This document shows, piece after piece, positions 9,901 to 19,232 of a stretch of 64,000 bases of DNA; the stretch's first letter is position 1; every line of letters starts with the position of its first letter. This DNA is from Maridesulfovibrio ferrireducens (lineage in GTDB: Bacteria; Desulfobacterota; Desulfovibrionia; Desulfovibrionales; Desulfovibrionaceae). A program made the translations under genes and the position numbers. The notes under the pieces are model-generated. The model had not been told where the DNA came from and made no database searches. It saw only the letters and a list, made by a program, of their open reading frames with translations. The DNA lies in assembly GCF_016342405.1 (NCBI RefSeq), contig NZ_JAEINN010000001.1, positions 186,001 through 250,000 of the forward strand, written 5' to 3'.

Positions 9901-10274
9901 TGTGTGTGAAAATATGCAAAAAGTCAATACCTCTTTAAAAAAATGGCAGTACAAAAATGTACTGAACACGGGCGTTAAATTCTTTTTTTGGTGTTTTAAC
10001 AGTTTAAATATATGGACTTTAGAAAACTACTTTGGAGAATAAAAAAAAATGTGTTTTTTAAAAAATAATTACTAAAAAATACTATCTTAAGTGAGAGACT
10101 CTTCACGAATTGGAATATGAATGCTATAGGCTTTTGCTATAGGGTGAGTATTTTTAGGAAAGAGTTGTTTTTTTTAGAGGGAAAGCTTTCTGTAAATTAC
10201 GTAAAGATCGTTTGGATAATGTTGTGTAGTTAAATATTACGGAAAGTTGTCCTACTTTTGGAGAGTGTTACGGT
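9901..10274. other. AT-rich divergent intergenic region between mraZ and the HD-GYP gene
   Basis: This stretch carries no convincing reading frame. It is strongly AT-rich and should contain the divergent promoters of the dcw cluster (minus strand) and of the plus-strand gene at 10275. A TTGACT on the minus strand (9922-9927) could be a -35 element, but no good -10 lies at the right distance. Confidence 0.5.
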
Positions 10275-11288
10275 ATGAATGCGAAAGGTAAAATGTCAGT
10301 TCCTGAGGGGTTGAATGAGGAATTTTATCAGATAACTGCTGATATTCTTCAAAGTTTTAACAAGTTCAGACCACCTTTGGATATTTTTCTTTTTAAAGAG
10401 GATATCGGCCGTATAGCTTCGTACTATAAAGTCGGAGAGAGACTCAGCAAAGAGCGCATCGAAGAGCTTTCCGGCTTGGTTCAGGAGGGATTGATATTTG
10501 TATCCCGCGCTGATCATGCTGTTTATGTAAAGCATATAGCTTATCAGCTTGATTTGGTTCTTATTGATCGTAATCTTAAAGAAAGCGAAATAGCAGATAT
10601 TTTTATTGAAGCGTTAACAATGCGTATGACGGAATTTTTTGATCAGCCGATTGCGGCTGTTTTAGAAAAACTGTGGTCCGATTTGATGGTGCTCACAGAG
10701 TATCTCTGGGATGATGTACATAGAATCAAAGCTTTGGCAAAACGTCTCCACAAGGAACACTCTCTGGCTAAACACAGTGTTAACAGCGGAGTTCTCGGGC
10801 TTGCAATATTCATCAGAATAAAAGCAGATTCGTTTGTTAAAAAAGAGATTACCCGGAATCATTTTAACAGACTTACAGCGGGCATGTTTCTTCATGATCT
10901 TGGAATGACTAAAATACCTGCTTTCATTCGCGAAAAACCGAAACCGTTGACTACGGATGAGCGTAACAAAATAGATAAGCACCCTTTGATCGGTTATGAA
11001 ATGTTGAGTAAGTTGGATCTTAAATATAAAGAAATTGAAGCTTGTGTAATTGAACATCATGAGCGCTTGAACGGAAAAGGATATCCTCAGAAAAAATCAG
11101 GGAAAGATATAACCCAGCTTGGCAGAATTTGCGCTGCGGTGGATTCTTATTGTTCCATGATTACCATCAGGCCGTATACAGAGGCTATTGAGCCGGTTAA
11201 AGCTGCCTCGATGATTTCTCAGGATGCCAAATATGATCCTGAAGTCACTAAGTACATTCAAGCATGGGCTTTGACTGTAAAAAAGTAA
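10275..11288 (+). CDS. HD-GYP-like metal-dependent phosphohydrolase domain protein
   Basis: A 337-residue soluble protein. The N-terminal half (about 1-160) is helical with no recognised domain. The C-terminal half resembles HD-GYP domains, which hydrolyse cyclic di-GMP: FLHDLGMTKIP (about residue 206) corresponds to the HDxGK metal motif, KHPLIGYEML follows, and HHERLNGKGYP (about 258) matches the HHExxxGxGYP signature. The usual lysine of HDIGK is displaced (HDLGMTK), so activity should not be assumed. Transcribed alone, with a strong terminator 32 bases after its stop. A diverged HD domain binding a nucleotide is the alternative. Confidence 0.8.
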   Translation: MNAKGKMSVPEGLNEEFYQITADILQSFNKFRPPLDIFLFKEDIGRIASYYKVGERLSKERIEELSGLVQEGLIFVSRADHAVYVKHIAYQLDLVLIDRNLKESEIADIFIEALTMRMTEFFDQPIAAVLEKLWSDLMVLTEYLWDDVHRIKALAKRLHKEHSLAKHSVNSGVLGLAIFIRIKADSFVKKEITRNHFNRLTAGMFLHDLGMTKIPAFIREKPKPLTTDERNKIDKHPLIGYEMLSKLDLKYKEIEACVIEHHERLNGKGYPQKKSGKDITQLGRICAAVDSYCSMITIRPYTEAIEPVKAASMISQDAKYDPEVTKYIQAWALTVKK

Positions 11289-11320
11289 TTCAGTTGAAAA
11301 GAATTAGGCGTATAACAGAA

Positions 11321-11356
11321 CAGCCCGCAATCTTAGATTGCGGGCTGTTTTTTTTT
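11321..11356 (+). terminator. intrinsic terminator after the HD-GYP gene
   Basis: A perfect 12-base-pair stem (CAGCCCGCAATC / GATTGCGGGCTG) with a three-base loop, followed by nine T on the plus strand. It ends the plus-strand transcript; the convergent CBS gene stops at 11373. Confidence 0.95.
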
Positions 11357-11372
11357 GAGGGCTGATAAATTA

Positions 11373-11858
11373 TTAAAACTGTGTGACTAGATCTCGTGTT
11401 AATTCACGGTATACGTCACTTATCAGGACGACACCTATTATGCTTCCGCCTTCCTGCACCAATGCCCATGAGCGATGTTTTTTGCGGAATATTTCCAGCA
11501 CAACAAGCATAGGGTCTGTCGGTTTAAGGATGGGGATATCTGTTTCAATGTGATCATCAAGTGTGCTGTGACAGCAGGCTGTTCCAGCTCTTTTGAATGC
11601 CCGGTCCCAGTCTGTGTCTTCATTCAGGCGCAGATCTTCATCTTTGAGGACTTTATCTTCCACTGCCTTGAGCATGGTCCATATGGATGCAACTCCTCGA
11701 AGCGAACCCTTTTTAGTTTTGACCACGACGATATTATTATCAGGGGCAGTTTTCATACTGTCCCGGAGAAGCCTTATTGTTTCGGCAAGACTTGCTGATT
11801 CATCAATAGTAGCAAAATCTTCGCGCATCATGTCCCAGGCTCTTTTTCTCAGCAGCAT
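11373..11858 (-). CDS. CBS-domain pair protein
   Basis: About 161 residues made almost wholly of two CBS motifs: the first near residues 5-75 (REDFATIDESASLAETIRLL ... GVASIWTMLKAV), the second near 100-160 (PILKPTDPMLVVLEIF ... GVVLISDVYRELT). CBS pairs bind adenine nucleotides and usually regulate a partner, but there is no attached effector domain here and the partner cannot be read from the neighbours. The start at 11858 rather than 11864 is chosen because GGAG would abut the first ATG but is six bases from the second. Histidine-rich CCHSTLDDHIE in the linker is unusual. Confidence 0.8.
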   Translation of the reverse strand: MLLRKRAWDMMREDFATIDESASLAETIRLLRDSMKTAPDNNIVVVKTKKGSLRGVASIWTMLKAVEDKVLKDEDLRLNEDTDWDRAFKRAGTACCHSTLDDHIETDIPILKPTDPMLVVLEIFRKKHRSWALVQEGGSIIGVVLISDVYRELTRDLVTQF

Positions 11859-12038
11859 CAGCATCTCCTTCGCAAAGCTGTTGTTATTTATGTGAAAAAC
11901 GTACAGGTCTCAGTAAATATGAGCAAGCATTCATTTGCTTTTTCCTACTGGCAATAAGTTAAAGCATATACTGGCCCTTTTCGTAAAGAGTAAGGGGTAT
12001 AAAAGAAATCCTTTTGCTGTAGATTCTTAAAAGTAAAT

Positions 12039-13283
12039 TTAATCGAAATCAGCAAGCAGCGGGCCTACATGAATGCCTGCAACTACCGGGTTTTCCATGT
12101 AGTTTTGACTTATTCTCCAGTATGCCTGCTGCAAAGATGCTGAAGTTATTCCGTTTTGCAGGGAATTATATGCTTCCATGAATGCTGACAGATGATCACA
12201 AAGTTTGAGAAGTTCACCGTCTCGGGGGTCATAGCAGTCGTCATTGTAACGGGAATCGAGTTCTTCTGTTGTGACCTTTTTTGCAAAACCGCCGATTATT
12301 GCAGCTGACTGGAATTCAGATCCCGTTTCTGACCCAAGGAAATATCCTAATCTTGAAGCGATGGATTCATAGCCGTTATCAATAAGTGGTTTCATAATCT
12401 TGCTTTCAAGTTCCTGATCTTCATACTCTTTGATTAAATCACCTATGGTAGGATCTGCTTTTTTTACAGGCGATATAATATCGCGGGTAAGTAGTTCCGG
12501 CAGGTCATGAAATAGTCCTGTGAAAAAATTGTTCTGCCGTCTTGCGGGACATGCTCCGATTTCAAGACTGAAAAACCATGCATAGGTCGCGACAATATAA
12601 ACATGTCCAAGAACAGACGTCTCAGGAATTCTAGGAGTTTGAGACCACCTTGTTTGAAATCTAAGCCGTCCGCAAAGGTCAGCAAATCTGCCCAGAGCCG
12701 TTGATTCAGAATTAAGTAGTTCCTGAGTTCCTTTAAGGTCTGAATAGCTTTCAAGGCGAGATCTGAAACTTTCCTCGATTTCGAGGAGTTCATCGTCAGG
12801 CTGGTTAAGGTGCTTGAGAAGTTTGAATTCTGAGTAGCTTGCGTACATGTGTGATGCTGCTAAAATTCTGGCAGAAAGAGATTTGTCATCAGGATTCAAG
12901 TGAAATTTTTTGAGTTTTTCCCAGAATTCTAGTCCAAGAGGCATCAAGCGTGGGCGTAGTTGTTTCAGCACCCACTCGGACAGTTTGCGGTAGTGTTCCG
13001 GGTTTTCTTTGATACGGTAGAATACAGGAGGTTTAATATCTGTAATTACCATTCTGAACAGGTATTCGAAGATTCCACCTTCAACAATTTCGTTTCCAAG
13101 CTTAATTTTCTCGCGCTGGTCCATGTGCTCACTGTTTAGAGTGAAAAGAATCCATGCTGCAATCATTTTGTGGGCCTGTTTATCCACTTCCACCAGTTCC
13201 ATCGGGCGAAGTTTGTCATTCCAGCGTTTCATAAATGAGCCGGAAAAAATGAGTTGGAGCAGGCTTTTTCGTATATTGGGCAT
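12039..13283 (-). CDS. HD-domain hydrolase family protein (YfbR-like)
   Basis: A 414-residue soluble protein. Around residues 215-260 it has SVLGHVYIVATYAWFF, then FFTGLFHDLPELLTRDIISP, which matches the HD motif of the HD_3/YfbR 5'-deoxynucleotidase group (HDxPExxTGDxPTPVK pattern). The N-terminal 200 residues are helical and unrecognised. GAGG is well placed before the ATG. It starts 28 bases after the end of the adenylate cyclase gene and probably shares its transcript, which suggests a role in nucleotide signalling, but the substrate is unknown. Confidence 0.75.
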   Translation of the reverse strand: MPNIRKSLLQLIFSGSFMKRWNDKLRPMELVEVDKQAHKMIAAWILFTLNSEHMDQREKIKLGNEIVEGGIFEYLFRMVITDIKPPVFYRIKENPEHYRKLSEWVLKQLRPRLMPLGLEFWEKLKKFHLNPDDKSLSARILAASHMYASYSEFKLLKHLNQPDDELLEIEESFRSRLESYSDLKGTQELLNSESTALGRFADLCGRLRFQTRWSQTPRIPETSVLGHVYIVATYAWFFSLEIGACPARRQNNFFTGLFHDLPELLTRDIISPVKKADPTIGDLIKEYEDQELESKIMKPLIDNGYESIASRLGYFLGSETGSEFQSAAIIGGFAKKVTTEELDSRYNDDCYDPRDGELLKLCDHLSAFMEAYNSLQNGITSASLQQAYWRISQNYMENPVVAGIHVGPLLADFD

Positions 13284-13311
13284 ATTAGACCTCGTGAATT
13301 AATGAGTCTGA

Positions 13312-16300
13312 TTAATTGGTTTTAACGTAGGCTTCAGGTTTGATAACAGCACGTTTAGGACCGACTGGAATTTTTAAATACGGGCACGCGGAATTTTGCG
13401 GAACATATTGCTGCATCTCCGGTTGCGTGGAGCAAATGTCTTTCATTTCGCTTAGGAGGTATGCCGCAGGAGATTCAATTAATTTACGGTTTACTTTCAG
13501 AGGTTTGCAGAAAACTTCTCCCCAGTTTGTATTGTATAAAAGGCAAACTTCTTTAACCGCATTCGTTTCTCTTGGGATAGATAAATTAACAATAAAAAAA
13601 GCTTTTAACATGCGTTCAGGATTAAGAGTCTCCTCAATAGGAGTGTCGAATATAGACTTCGGGGGAAAGAACTTTTTAATATCTGTAAATAATTTTCTGA
13701 TATCCCGTTCTCTAACAGGAGATGAACTGAGGTCTGTTTTTATTTTTATGTTGCTGTCGTATAGTCCGTTCAGCACCAGCCAAGCAAGTATGGAGGGGAG
13801 TTTAGGGCTGGATTTAATTTCAGTTAAAATATTCCTAGCACCTGATTCATCGGGATATTCTCCATTTAAAACCCATTTTTTAGGATTAGGGCGGGAGGCT
13901 AGAATACTTTTGAAAAAGTGAGTTTTAGGGCCCGGTAGACAAAGTCTGTTAATTTTGAATTGGCGTTGTGTATAGTTCGCAGCAATTTTCCGGCCGAGTT
14001 TTGTGAGGTCTTCGGGCGTGATGGAAACCCCGGCAAACCTATTCTGTTCTTTCCTGATTTTCTGATATGTATTGATCATGAAAAGGTTAATTTTTTCACC
14101 GAGAGTGAGTACAGATTTAAAATCAGTAAGGTCCACAAAGGCTTGCTTGTCAGAATCAATACTTTGTCTGGAAATATTTTCTGTAAATTCGATCAGATCT
14201 TTTTCTTCCGGACGTTCAGGAGTTTTATTTGTGTATTTTTCTCCGAGCAGACCGCATTTAAGCCGTAAAGCCATTCCTGTCAGCCATCCGTTTTCGAATT
14301 CCCCCTGCCTGTTATAAAAAACAGCAAGTTCCCGGTACATCAACATATAAGGGTCAACGCGAATAAGTTCACGCTGTCCTTCAAGAATGTTTTTCTTAAT
14401 TGTTTCGCATAGCAGAGGTGCTCTGGTTCCCGAAGTATATCGTTCAAGCAGACCGAATTTCATGATGGATTTGAAAGGACTTTTAACTCCTTTTACAATC
14501 TGCCACAGAGATGCTCCGAAAAATTCTTCGCCGGGGATACGAGGCACATTGCCAAGATCCACAGCAAAATTTTGCCCTTTGAGAACCGCGACCCGTTTCT
14601 TAACTGTTTGATAAATTTTGTCGGTAGCCTCAACTGGGGAGAACCACCAAAGAGGCGGCTTGCCCGCTATGAGCAGAGCGGAGCGATAAAATTCTTCTTT
14701 GAGAATAGCCCCTTGTGCGGAGCCTGAACTTTCCGCATCACTTATCCCGAAATTGTTATCACGTACTTCCTGCACATCCATCAGGAAGAAATGAACTTCA
14801 ACTGAAAACTCTCGCATGGCCCATTCTTCAATAAGGCTCAGCTTATATTTTAAGCGATCTCTGCTTACTGGTGAGTTTAGCGAGAAGTCGCAACATACCC
14901 AGCAATCGAGATCCGAGGATGCTGTTTGAGCGATTGTTCCAATACTTCCTATTGTCAGTATGGTTTCAATCGGTACAAAGTTTTCAGGATTATCTTCTGG
15001 TTTAATCTCAGGGAAAAGGTCCGCGAGAATAGAAGTCGTCTCAGGTGGCGGGGTATATCCTGAAATTTTTGAAGGGACAGATTCCGCTTCTAATTTAAGC
15101 GCTTTTTCAAATATATCGGTATGCAGCAGAACGGGCAGTATTTTAAAGAAAATTTTTGCTTTATCGGTTAATTTTTCTTCAGCCCAGCTTGTACGCCGTT
15201 CGTTGTTTTCTGCAAATTTTTCATAATTGCGGTTGATATCTTTTACCGCAAACCATCTTTTTATGGCCTTGAAAGTGAGATCACGAGCAGATTCTTCAAG
15301 CTTACTTAATCCTGCCGGTTTTTTCTTTAGTCGTTCTCTTTCAGCCAGACGCGCGCCGAGAGTTCTTTCCATGGCGGTCAGCATGGCTGGAGCATCCGTT
15401 AAAATGTTAACGGCTTGGCATTTTCCAGTGGCGCAGTTGGATAATGTAATATTTTTTATTTCAGTGTTGTTGAAAAAGGTCTTATCAAAGTCGCTGTTTT
15501 TGAAGGTTACCCCGTTCACAGATCCACGGAAAAAGAGTGCTTCTCGAAAATCAGAAATGTCGAATGTACATGATTTGATCTGTGTTCTACATAAAAAAGA
15601 TCCTGCGGTGGTCACTGCTGAAAAATCATTATGGCTGATTGAACACAAGAAGAATGTTGCGGAATCAAAGTGGGTTGTTTTGATGCTGCATTTTTTGAAG
15701 GCAGTATCGTACAACATGGAATTGTTGAATGAGCAGCCGGCGAAGGAACAGTTTTTAAATTCACATTCTATCAGTATTGCATCAGCGAAAGAGGTTGATT
15801 CAAAAGTGCATCCGACAAATTTACATTTTTCCATCGTAGATGCTCTTAAATCAGAGGCATTGAAGGTGGAAGATTGAAAAATAAGATTTTTTGAAAGGCT
15901 CTTCCAGCGATTAAGTTTGTGTAGCCGCTGGTTTGAAATTTGTGCGTCTGCATATACATCAGGCGAAGCGTCAGATTCTTCGATTTCTTTGCCGAAGATT
16001 CTTTTAAATCCTTTTACCGCCTGTTTTTTTTCAATATTTAAGACGATCGGTGCGCCAAGTTTGACAAAATCTACTCCGGGAACATGTCTTCCCACGGGAG
16101 ATGCCGGTTTAGCTGGATATTTAGGAGTATCGATTTTGATGGATTTTGCAATTATTGCACTGAGATCTTGATTTTTTTTGCCGCGTGAACCTTTCATCAT
16201 TGCTGATACGTTCTGACCGAAGCAGTGTGGATCTTCTTCACAGAGAGTGGAGAACAATGCAGAAATTACAGGAGCATGAAAATGGGGAGAAATCCCCGTC

Positions 16301-17280
16301 ATAAATTTAGCAAAATTATCGCTGTCCAATCTGGGCAGTCTGTTGATTATTTCCGCTCTTATTTTGGGCGCGCTGTTGAAAAGCTGGGCGAAGATAGGTC
16401 CGCTTTTTCTGCACCCGAATTTTGCGATAATATTCATGGCTGCTTTACCGAGAGACAGAGTTGGAGATTCAGCAAGCGGCATGATTTCTTTTAAAAGATT
16501 GTTGTCAATCGACTCGGCAAGTCTGCTTATGGCGCAAAGAACTTTTTCCATGATCAGCGGGTCCATGGTGCGCAGGTGAAGAGCCACGTCTGTAACCAGT
16601 TCATTGTCTGGATATGAAGGGACGGTTCCAGAATAAAAGCTGATCTGTTCCAGAGATTCCGGTTGTGTAAGCTCTTTGCGGCACTTAGAACCGTAGTTGC
16701 CGGACATGAACTTTTCCAGAGTGAAAAAGGTCAGCTGCCCTTTATGGGTTCCATTCTTTTTGAAAAAATTAACAGCCTCTTCAGGGTCAAAATCGGAAAC
16801 TTTAGAGATAATCGCTTGAGCTAGTTTTTTCCTTTCCTGAGGCAGGCCATGACTCAGAGCAAGCATTCTGTCGGCAACGGCAATGTGAGATGTTTTGGTT
16901 TGCCGATTGAACCATTCTTTTACTTTTGAAAGAGGCATGATTTTGCAGGAAAGTATTTCAGCCGCAAGAGTACGACCGAAAAGGTCCAGATTGGAAAGGG
17001 CGTCCAGACATATGTCGATTGCAGAGTCTTCTGTTTTATATGCAGAGGGCGAGGAAACCGTTGAAGAAATTTCAGCTTCTAACGATTTAAGAGCAAGGCC
17101 GTAAAGGAGTACTGCAAATCTGGCTGTTTGCTGAGGATTGAAAATTCTGTCGGGCACCAGAAATCTAGATTCAACCTTGGACCGCAGATCGAAAAGCTGT
17201 CTTTCTTCCGGCGGGTAAAGATTAAAGCGTCGTAATTCCCGGAGCAGAGTGTCATGTTTTACCGGTTCGGACATAAGCAT
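13312..17280 (-). CDS. large class I adenylate cyclase with N-terminal helical region and pentapeptide repeats
   Basis: A 1322-residue protein in three parts. Residues about 1-450 are helical and repeat-like, without a family I recognise. About 465-610 is a run of pentapeptide-like repeats (CKFVGCTFESTSF, CEFKNCSFAGCSF), expected to form a right-handed beta helix. From about 640 the protein resembles class I (CyaA-type) adenylate cyclase: LTIGSIGTIAQTASSDLDCW near residue 780 is the nucleotidyltransferase signature GSxG...DxDxW, and VEVHFFLMDVQEVRDNNFG follows. It should make cAMP from ATP in the cytoplasm. Escherichia coli CyaA is about 850 residues, so the extra mass is the N-terminal half. 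No ribosome site is visible; a 15-bp hairpin ends seven bases before the first ATG (a second ATG lies six bases on). Confidence 0.85.
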   Translation of the reverse strand: MLMSEPVKHDTLLRELRRFNLYPPEERQLFDLRSKVESRFLVPDRIFNPQQTARFAVLLYGLALKSLEAEISSTVSSPSAYKTEDSAIDICLDALSNLDLFGRTLAAEILSCKIMPLSKVKEWFNRQTKTSHIAVADRMLALSHGLPQERKKLAQAIISKVSDFDPEEAVNFFKKNGTHKGQLTFFTLEKFMSGNYGSKCRKELTQPESLEQISFYSGTVPSYPDNELVTDVALHLRTMDPLIMEKVLCAISRLAESIDNNLLKEIMPLAESPTLSLGKAAMNIIAKFGCRKSGPIFAQLFNSAPKIRAEIINRLPRLDSDNFAKFMTGISPHFHAPVISALFSTLCEEDPHCFGQNVSAMMKGSRGKKNQDLSAIIAKSIKIDTPKYPAKPASPVGRHVPGVDFVKLGAPIVLNIEKKQAVKGFKRIFGKEIEESDASPDVYADAQISNQRLHKLNRWKSLSKNLIFQSSTFNASDLRASTMEKCKFVGCTFESTSFADAILIECEFKNCSFAGCSFNNSMLYDTAFKKCSIKTTHFDSATFFLCSISHNDFSAVTTAGSFLCRTQIKSCTFDISDFREALFFRGSVNGVTFKNSDFDKTFFNNTEIKNITLSNCATGKCQAVNILTDAPAMLTAMERTLGARLAERERLKKKPAGLSKLEESARDLTFKAIKRWFAVKDINRNYEKFAENNERRTSWAEEKLTDKAKIFFKILPVLLHTDIFEKALKLEAESVPSKISGYTPPPETTSILADLFPEIKPEDNPENFVPIETILTIGSIGTIAQTASSDLDCWVCCDFSLNSPVSRDRLKYKLSLIEEWAMREFSVEVHFFLMDVQEVRDNNFGISDAESSGSAQGAILKEEFYRSALLIAGKPPLWWFSPVEATDKIYQTVKKRVAVLKGQNFAVDLGNVPRIPGEEFFGASLWQIVKGVKSPFKSIMKFGLLERYTSGTRAPLLCETIKKNILEGQRELIRVDPYMLMYRELAVFYNRQGEFENGWLTGMALRLKCGLLGEKYTNKTPERPEEKDLIEFTENISRQSIDSDKQAFVDLTDFKSVLTLGEKINLFMINTYQKIRKEQNRFAGVSITPEDLTKLGRKIAANYTQRQFKINRLCLPGPKTHFFKSILASRPNPKKWVLNGEYPDESGARNILTEIKSSPKLPSILAWLVLNGLYDSNIKIKTDLSSSPVRERDIRKLFTDIKKFFPPKSIFDTPIEETLNPERMLKAFFIVNLSIPRETNAVKEVCLLYNTNWGEVFCKPLKVNRKLIESPAAYLLSEMKDICSTQPEMQQYVPQNSACPYLKIPVGPKRAVIKPEAYVKTN

Positions 17281-17286
17281 TAATAA

Positions 17287-17320
17287 TCACGGAACCCTGA
17301 AATTATTCAGGGTTCCGTGA
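17287..17320 (-). promoter_or_regulatory. 15-bp perfect hairpin between rlmD and the adenylate cyclase
   Basis: TCACGGAACCCTGAA and its exact complement are separated by four bases. On the minus strand it lies 69 bases after the RlmD-type gene and directly before the adenylate cyclase start. The following bases (TTATTAATG) are not a good U-tract, so it is either a weak terminator or a leader hairpin over the ribosome-binding region. Confidence 0.7.
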
Positions 17321-17388
17321 GGATAGATTCATCGGTTTTAAATAATGTAAGGAAAGCTCCTCACCCCTTGCTGATTATTTGAATCGTG

Positions 17389-18792
17389 TCAGCTTTTGCC
17401 GTGTCTAGTCAACAAAGCAATACATTCAATGTGTGCAGTATGCGGAAACATATCTACAGAACTGAATTTTGTAAGTGTGTACTTCTCTTCCAGCCTCTCC
17501 GCATCACGGGCAAGAGTGGATGGGTTGCAGGAAACGTAAATAATCTTTTCAGGAGCCATAGATAATATTCTGGCTAAAGTCGGTGCTGGAACTCCGCTTC
17601 TAGGCGGATCTAATACAATAACGTTCGGCTTTGGCAGTTCCACGGGAATTCCGTCTTTATCTGCTAGATTGGCTGTGATATACTGACAGTTTTCTATGTT
17701 ATTCAGTTCGGCGTTTTCTCTGGCAGAAAGAACGGTTTCCTTAGAAAGTTCGAAACCGATAACTTTTTTAACTGAACTTGCCATAAACATTCCGATTCCG
17801 CCTGATCCGCAGAAAAGATCGTAGACTACGTCGCTTGCAGCAGGGGCAGCCATATCAAGACAGTTCTGGAAAAGGACTTCCGCTCCGGCTGAATTGGTCT
17901 GGAAGAATGCGTTAGGGCTGATTTTATAGCTGACAGGAGTGCCGTCGGATTTTTTCAGAGTTTCGGTGATGAACGGTTCTCCCTTGAGGGAAATAAGGCG
18001 TTCTCCCGCAGCAATGTCAGGTCTGCCGATGCGTGTAGAATGCGCAAAGGTTTTAAGATCTGGAATTTCGGCGAACAGAAGTTCTTCGAGTCCTTTAATA
18101 GCGCTGTGAGTTTTTGAAGGTGCGGTAATGACGTGAATCATGATCTTACCACTTTCGTGTGAAACTCTGACAACCAGTTTGCGCCAATAACCGCCTTTAC
18201 CATGCCTGTATGTTCCGTACTTGCTTTTTGAGCAGTACGACTGAACCATAGCAGGAATATTTTTGCAGGATTCCGGTAGCAAAGGGCATGTGCCGACACT
18301 GACTACTTCTGTTTCAGAACCGCGTTTTTTAAAACCTACGGTCAGCTCATCTCCATATCCCTGAAAAGAAAAATTCATTCTATTGCGGTAGCCTGTTTCA
18401 AGAGGCGACCCCAGAGTATCTTTACCCATGCCATCGGTCTCTTTTGAAATTTTACCGATTCTGGCTAAAGTGTCGCTGACTTGGCGTCCTTTCCAGTATG
18501 TCTGCGACTTGTAATCAATGTCCTGATGCAGGCAGCCGCCGCAGGTTCCGAAGTGTTCACAAAAAGGTGTAGCTTCTTCTTTGGAGTGAGTGATAACTTC
18601 AAGACGTTTAGCGAAGGCAAATCTTTTTTTGAGTTTGGTTATTTCACAACTCAAAACCTGTCCGGGTACTGCGTTGTCCACAAAAATTGTCAATCCTTCA
18701 TGGCGGGCAATACCCTGTCCTCCGAACGCTAAAGACTCAATCTCAATTTCTATAGTACTGCCCTTTGCAAGGGCATTGTTTTCATTAGTCAT
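17389..18792 (-). CDS. 23S rRNA (uracil-5-)-methyltransferase, RlmD/TrmA family
   Basis: A 467-residue RNA m5U methyltransferase. An N-terminal TRAM domain (about 8-65) is followed by iron-sulfur cysteines CEHFGTCGGCLHQD near residue 78-90, with a fourth cysteine in VGTCPLLPE near 168. The SAM domain has VYDLFCGSGGIGMFMA near 316, LDPPRSG near 395, and the catalytic SCNPSTLARD near 423. The cluster indicates RlmD/RlmCD-type enzymes acting on 23S rRNA rather than TrmA, but the exact uridine is not deducible. An AAGGAG ribosome site precedes the start. Confidence 0.9.
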   Translation of the reverse strand: MTNENNALAKGSTIEIEIESLAFGGQGIARHEGLTIFVDNAVPGQVLSCEITKLKKRFAFAKRLEVITHSKEEATPFCEHFGTCGGCLHQDIDYKSQTYWKGRQVSDTLARIGKISKETDGMGKDTLGSPLETGYRNRMNFSFQGYGDELTVGFKKRGSETEVVSVGTCPLLPESCKNIPAMVQSYCSKSKYGTYRHGKGGYWRKLVVRVSHESGKIMIHVITAPSKTHSAIKGLEELLFAEIPDLKTFAHSTRIGRPDIAAGERLISLKGEPFITETLKKSDGTPVSYKISPNAFFQTNSAGAEVLFQNCLDMAAPAASDVVYDLFCGSGGIGMFMASSVKKVIGFELSKETVLSARENAELNNIENCQYITANLADKDGIPVELPKPNVIVLDPPRSGVPAPTLARILSMAPEKIIYVSCNPSTLARDAERLEEKYTLTKFSSVDMFPHTAHIECIALLTRHGKS

Positions 18793-18831
18793 ATTTGACA
18801 GTTCTCCTTGAGCCGCTATATATTCCGGCTC

Positions 18832-19140
18832 ATGATTGATAAAGCAACCGCTCTCGAGTCGGTGCTGCGGAAGTTAAAAAAGCTTCCTGTAGGGCACTGC
18901 ATAGACCTGCGAACCTACAAACGCAACCGTTCTTTACTCATTATACACTATCAGAGTGAGGACTTCACTATATTTGAAGACGGTTATGAAACGATTGAGC
19001 ATAATGTTAAGTTGAAAGAGGTGCGCAAGCTATTGAAAACTCTCTTTAAGCGTGAATTTCCCCGCAGTAATAAAATAAGAATGTATGAACTTGGTGAATA
19101 TGATGATTCTATGCGTGAACGTGAGATGAAGAAGTTATGA
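18832..19140 (+). CDS. small conserved-looking hypothetical protein
   Basis: A 102-residue basic, mostly helical soluble protein (MIDKATALESVLRKLKKLP at the N-terminus; VKLKEVRKLLKTLFKREFPR near residue 67). I do not recognise a family. It is divergent from the rRNA methyltransferase gene and 92 bases upstream of rlpA. The frame is open to a TTG at 18808, but neither start has a clear ribosome site; the ATG is preferred. Its codon use resembles its neighbours and both reading directions around it are otherwise gene-free, which supports it being real. Confidence 0.6.
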   Translation: MIDKATALESVLRKLKKLPVGHCIDLRTYKRNRSLLIIHYQSEDFTIFEDGYETIEHNVKLKEVRKLLKTLFKREFPRSNKIRMYELGEYDDSMREREMKKL

Positions 19141-19232
19141 ATTATTGATATCTACTTGCAAAAACGGCGTATTCTGAATAAAGGTACAGTGCTGTAACCG
19201 GACTTCTACATATCATACGGCGGGAGACTTTT

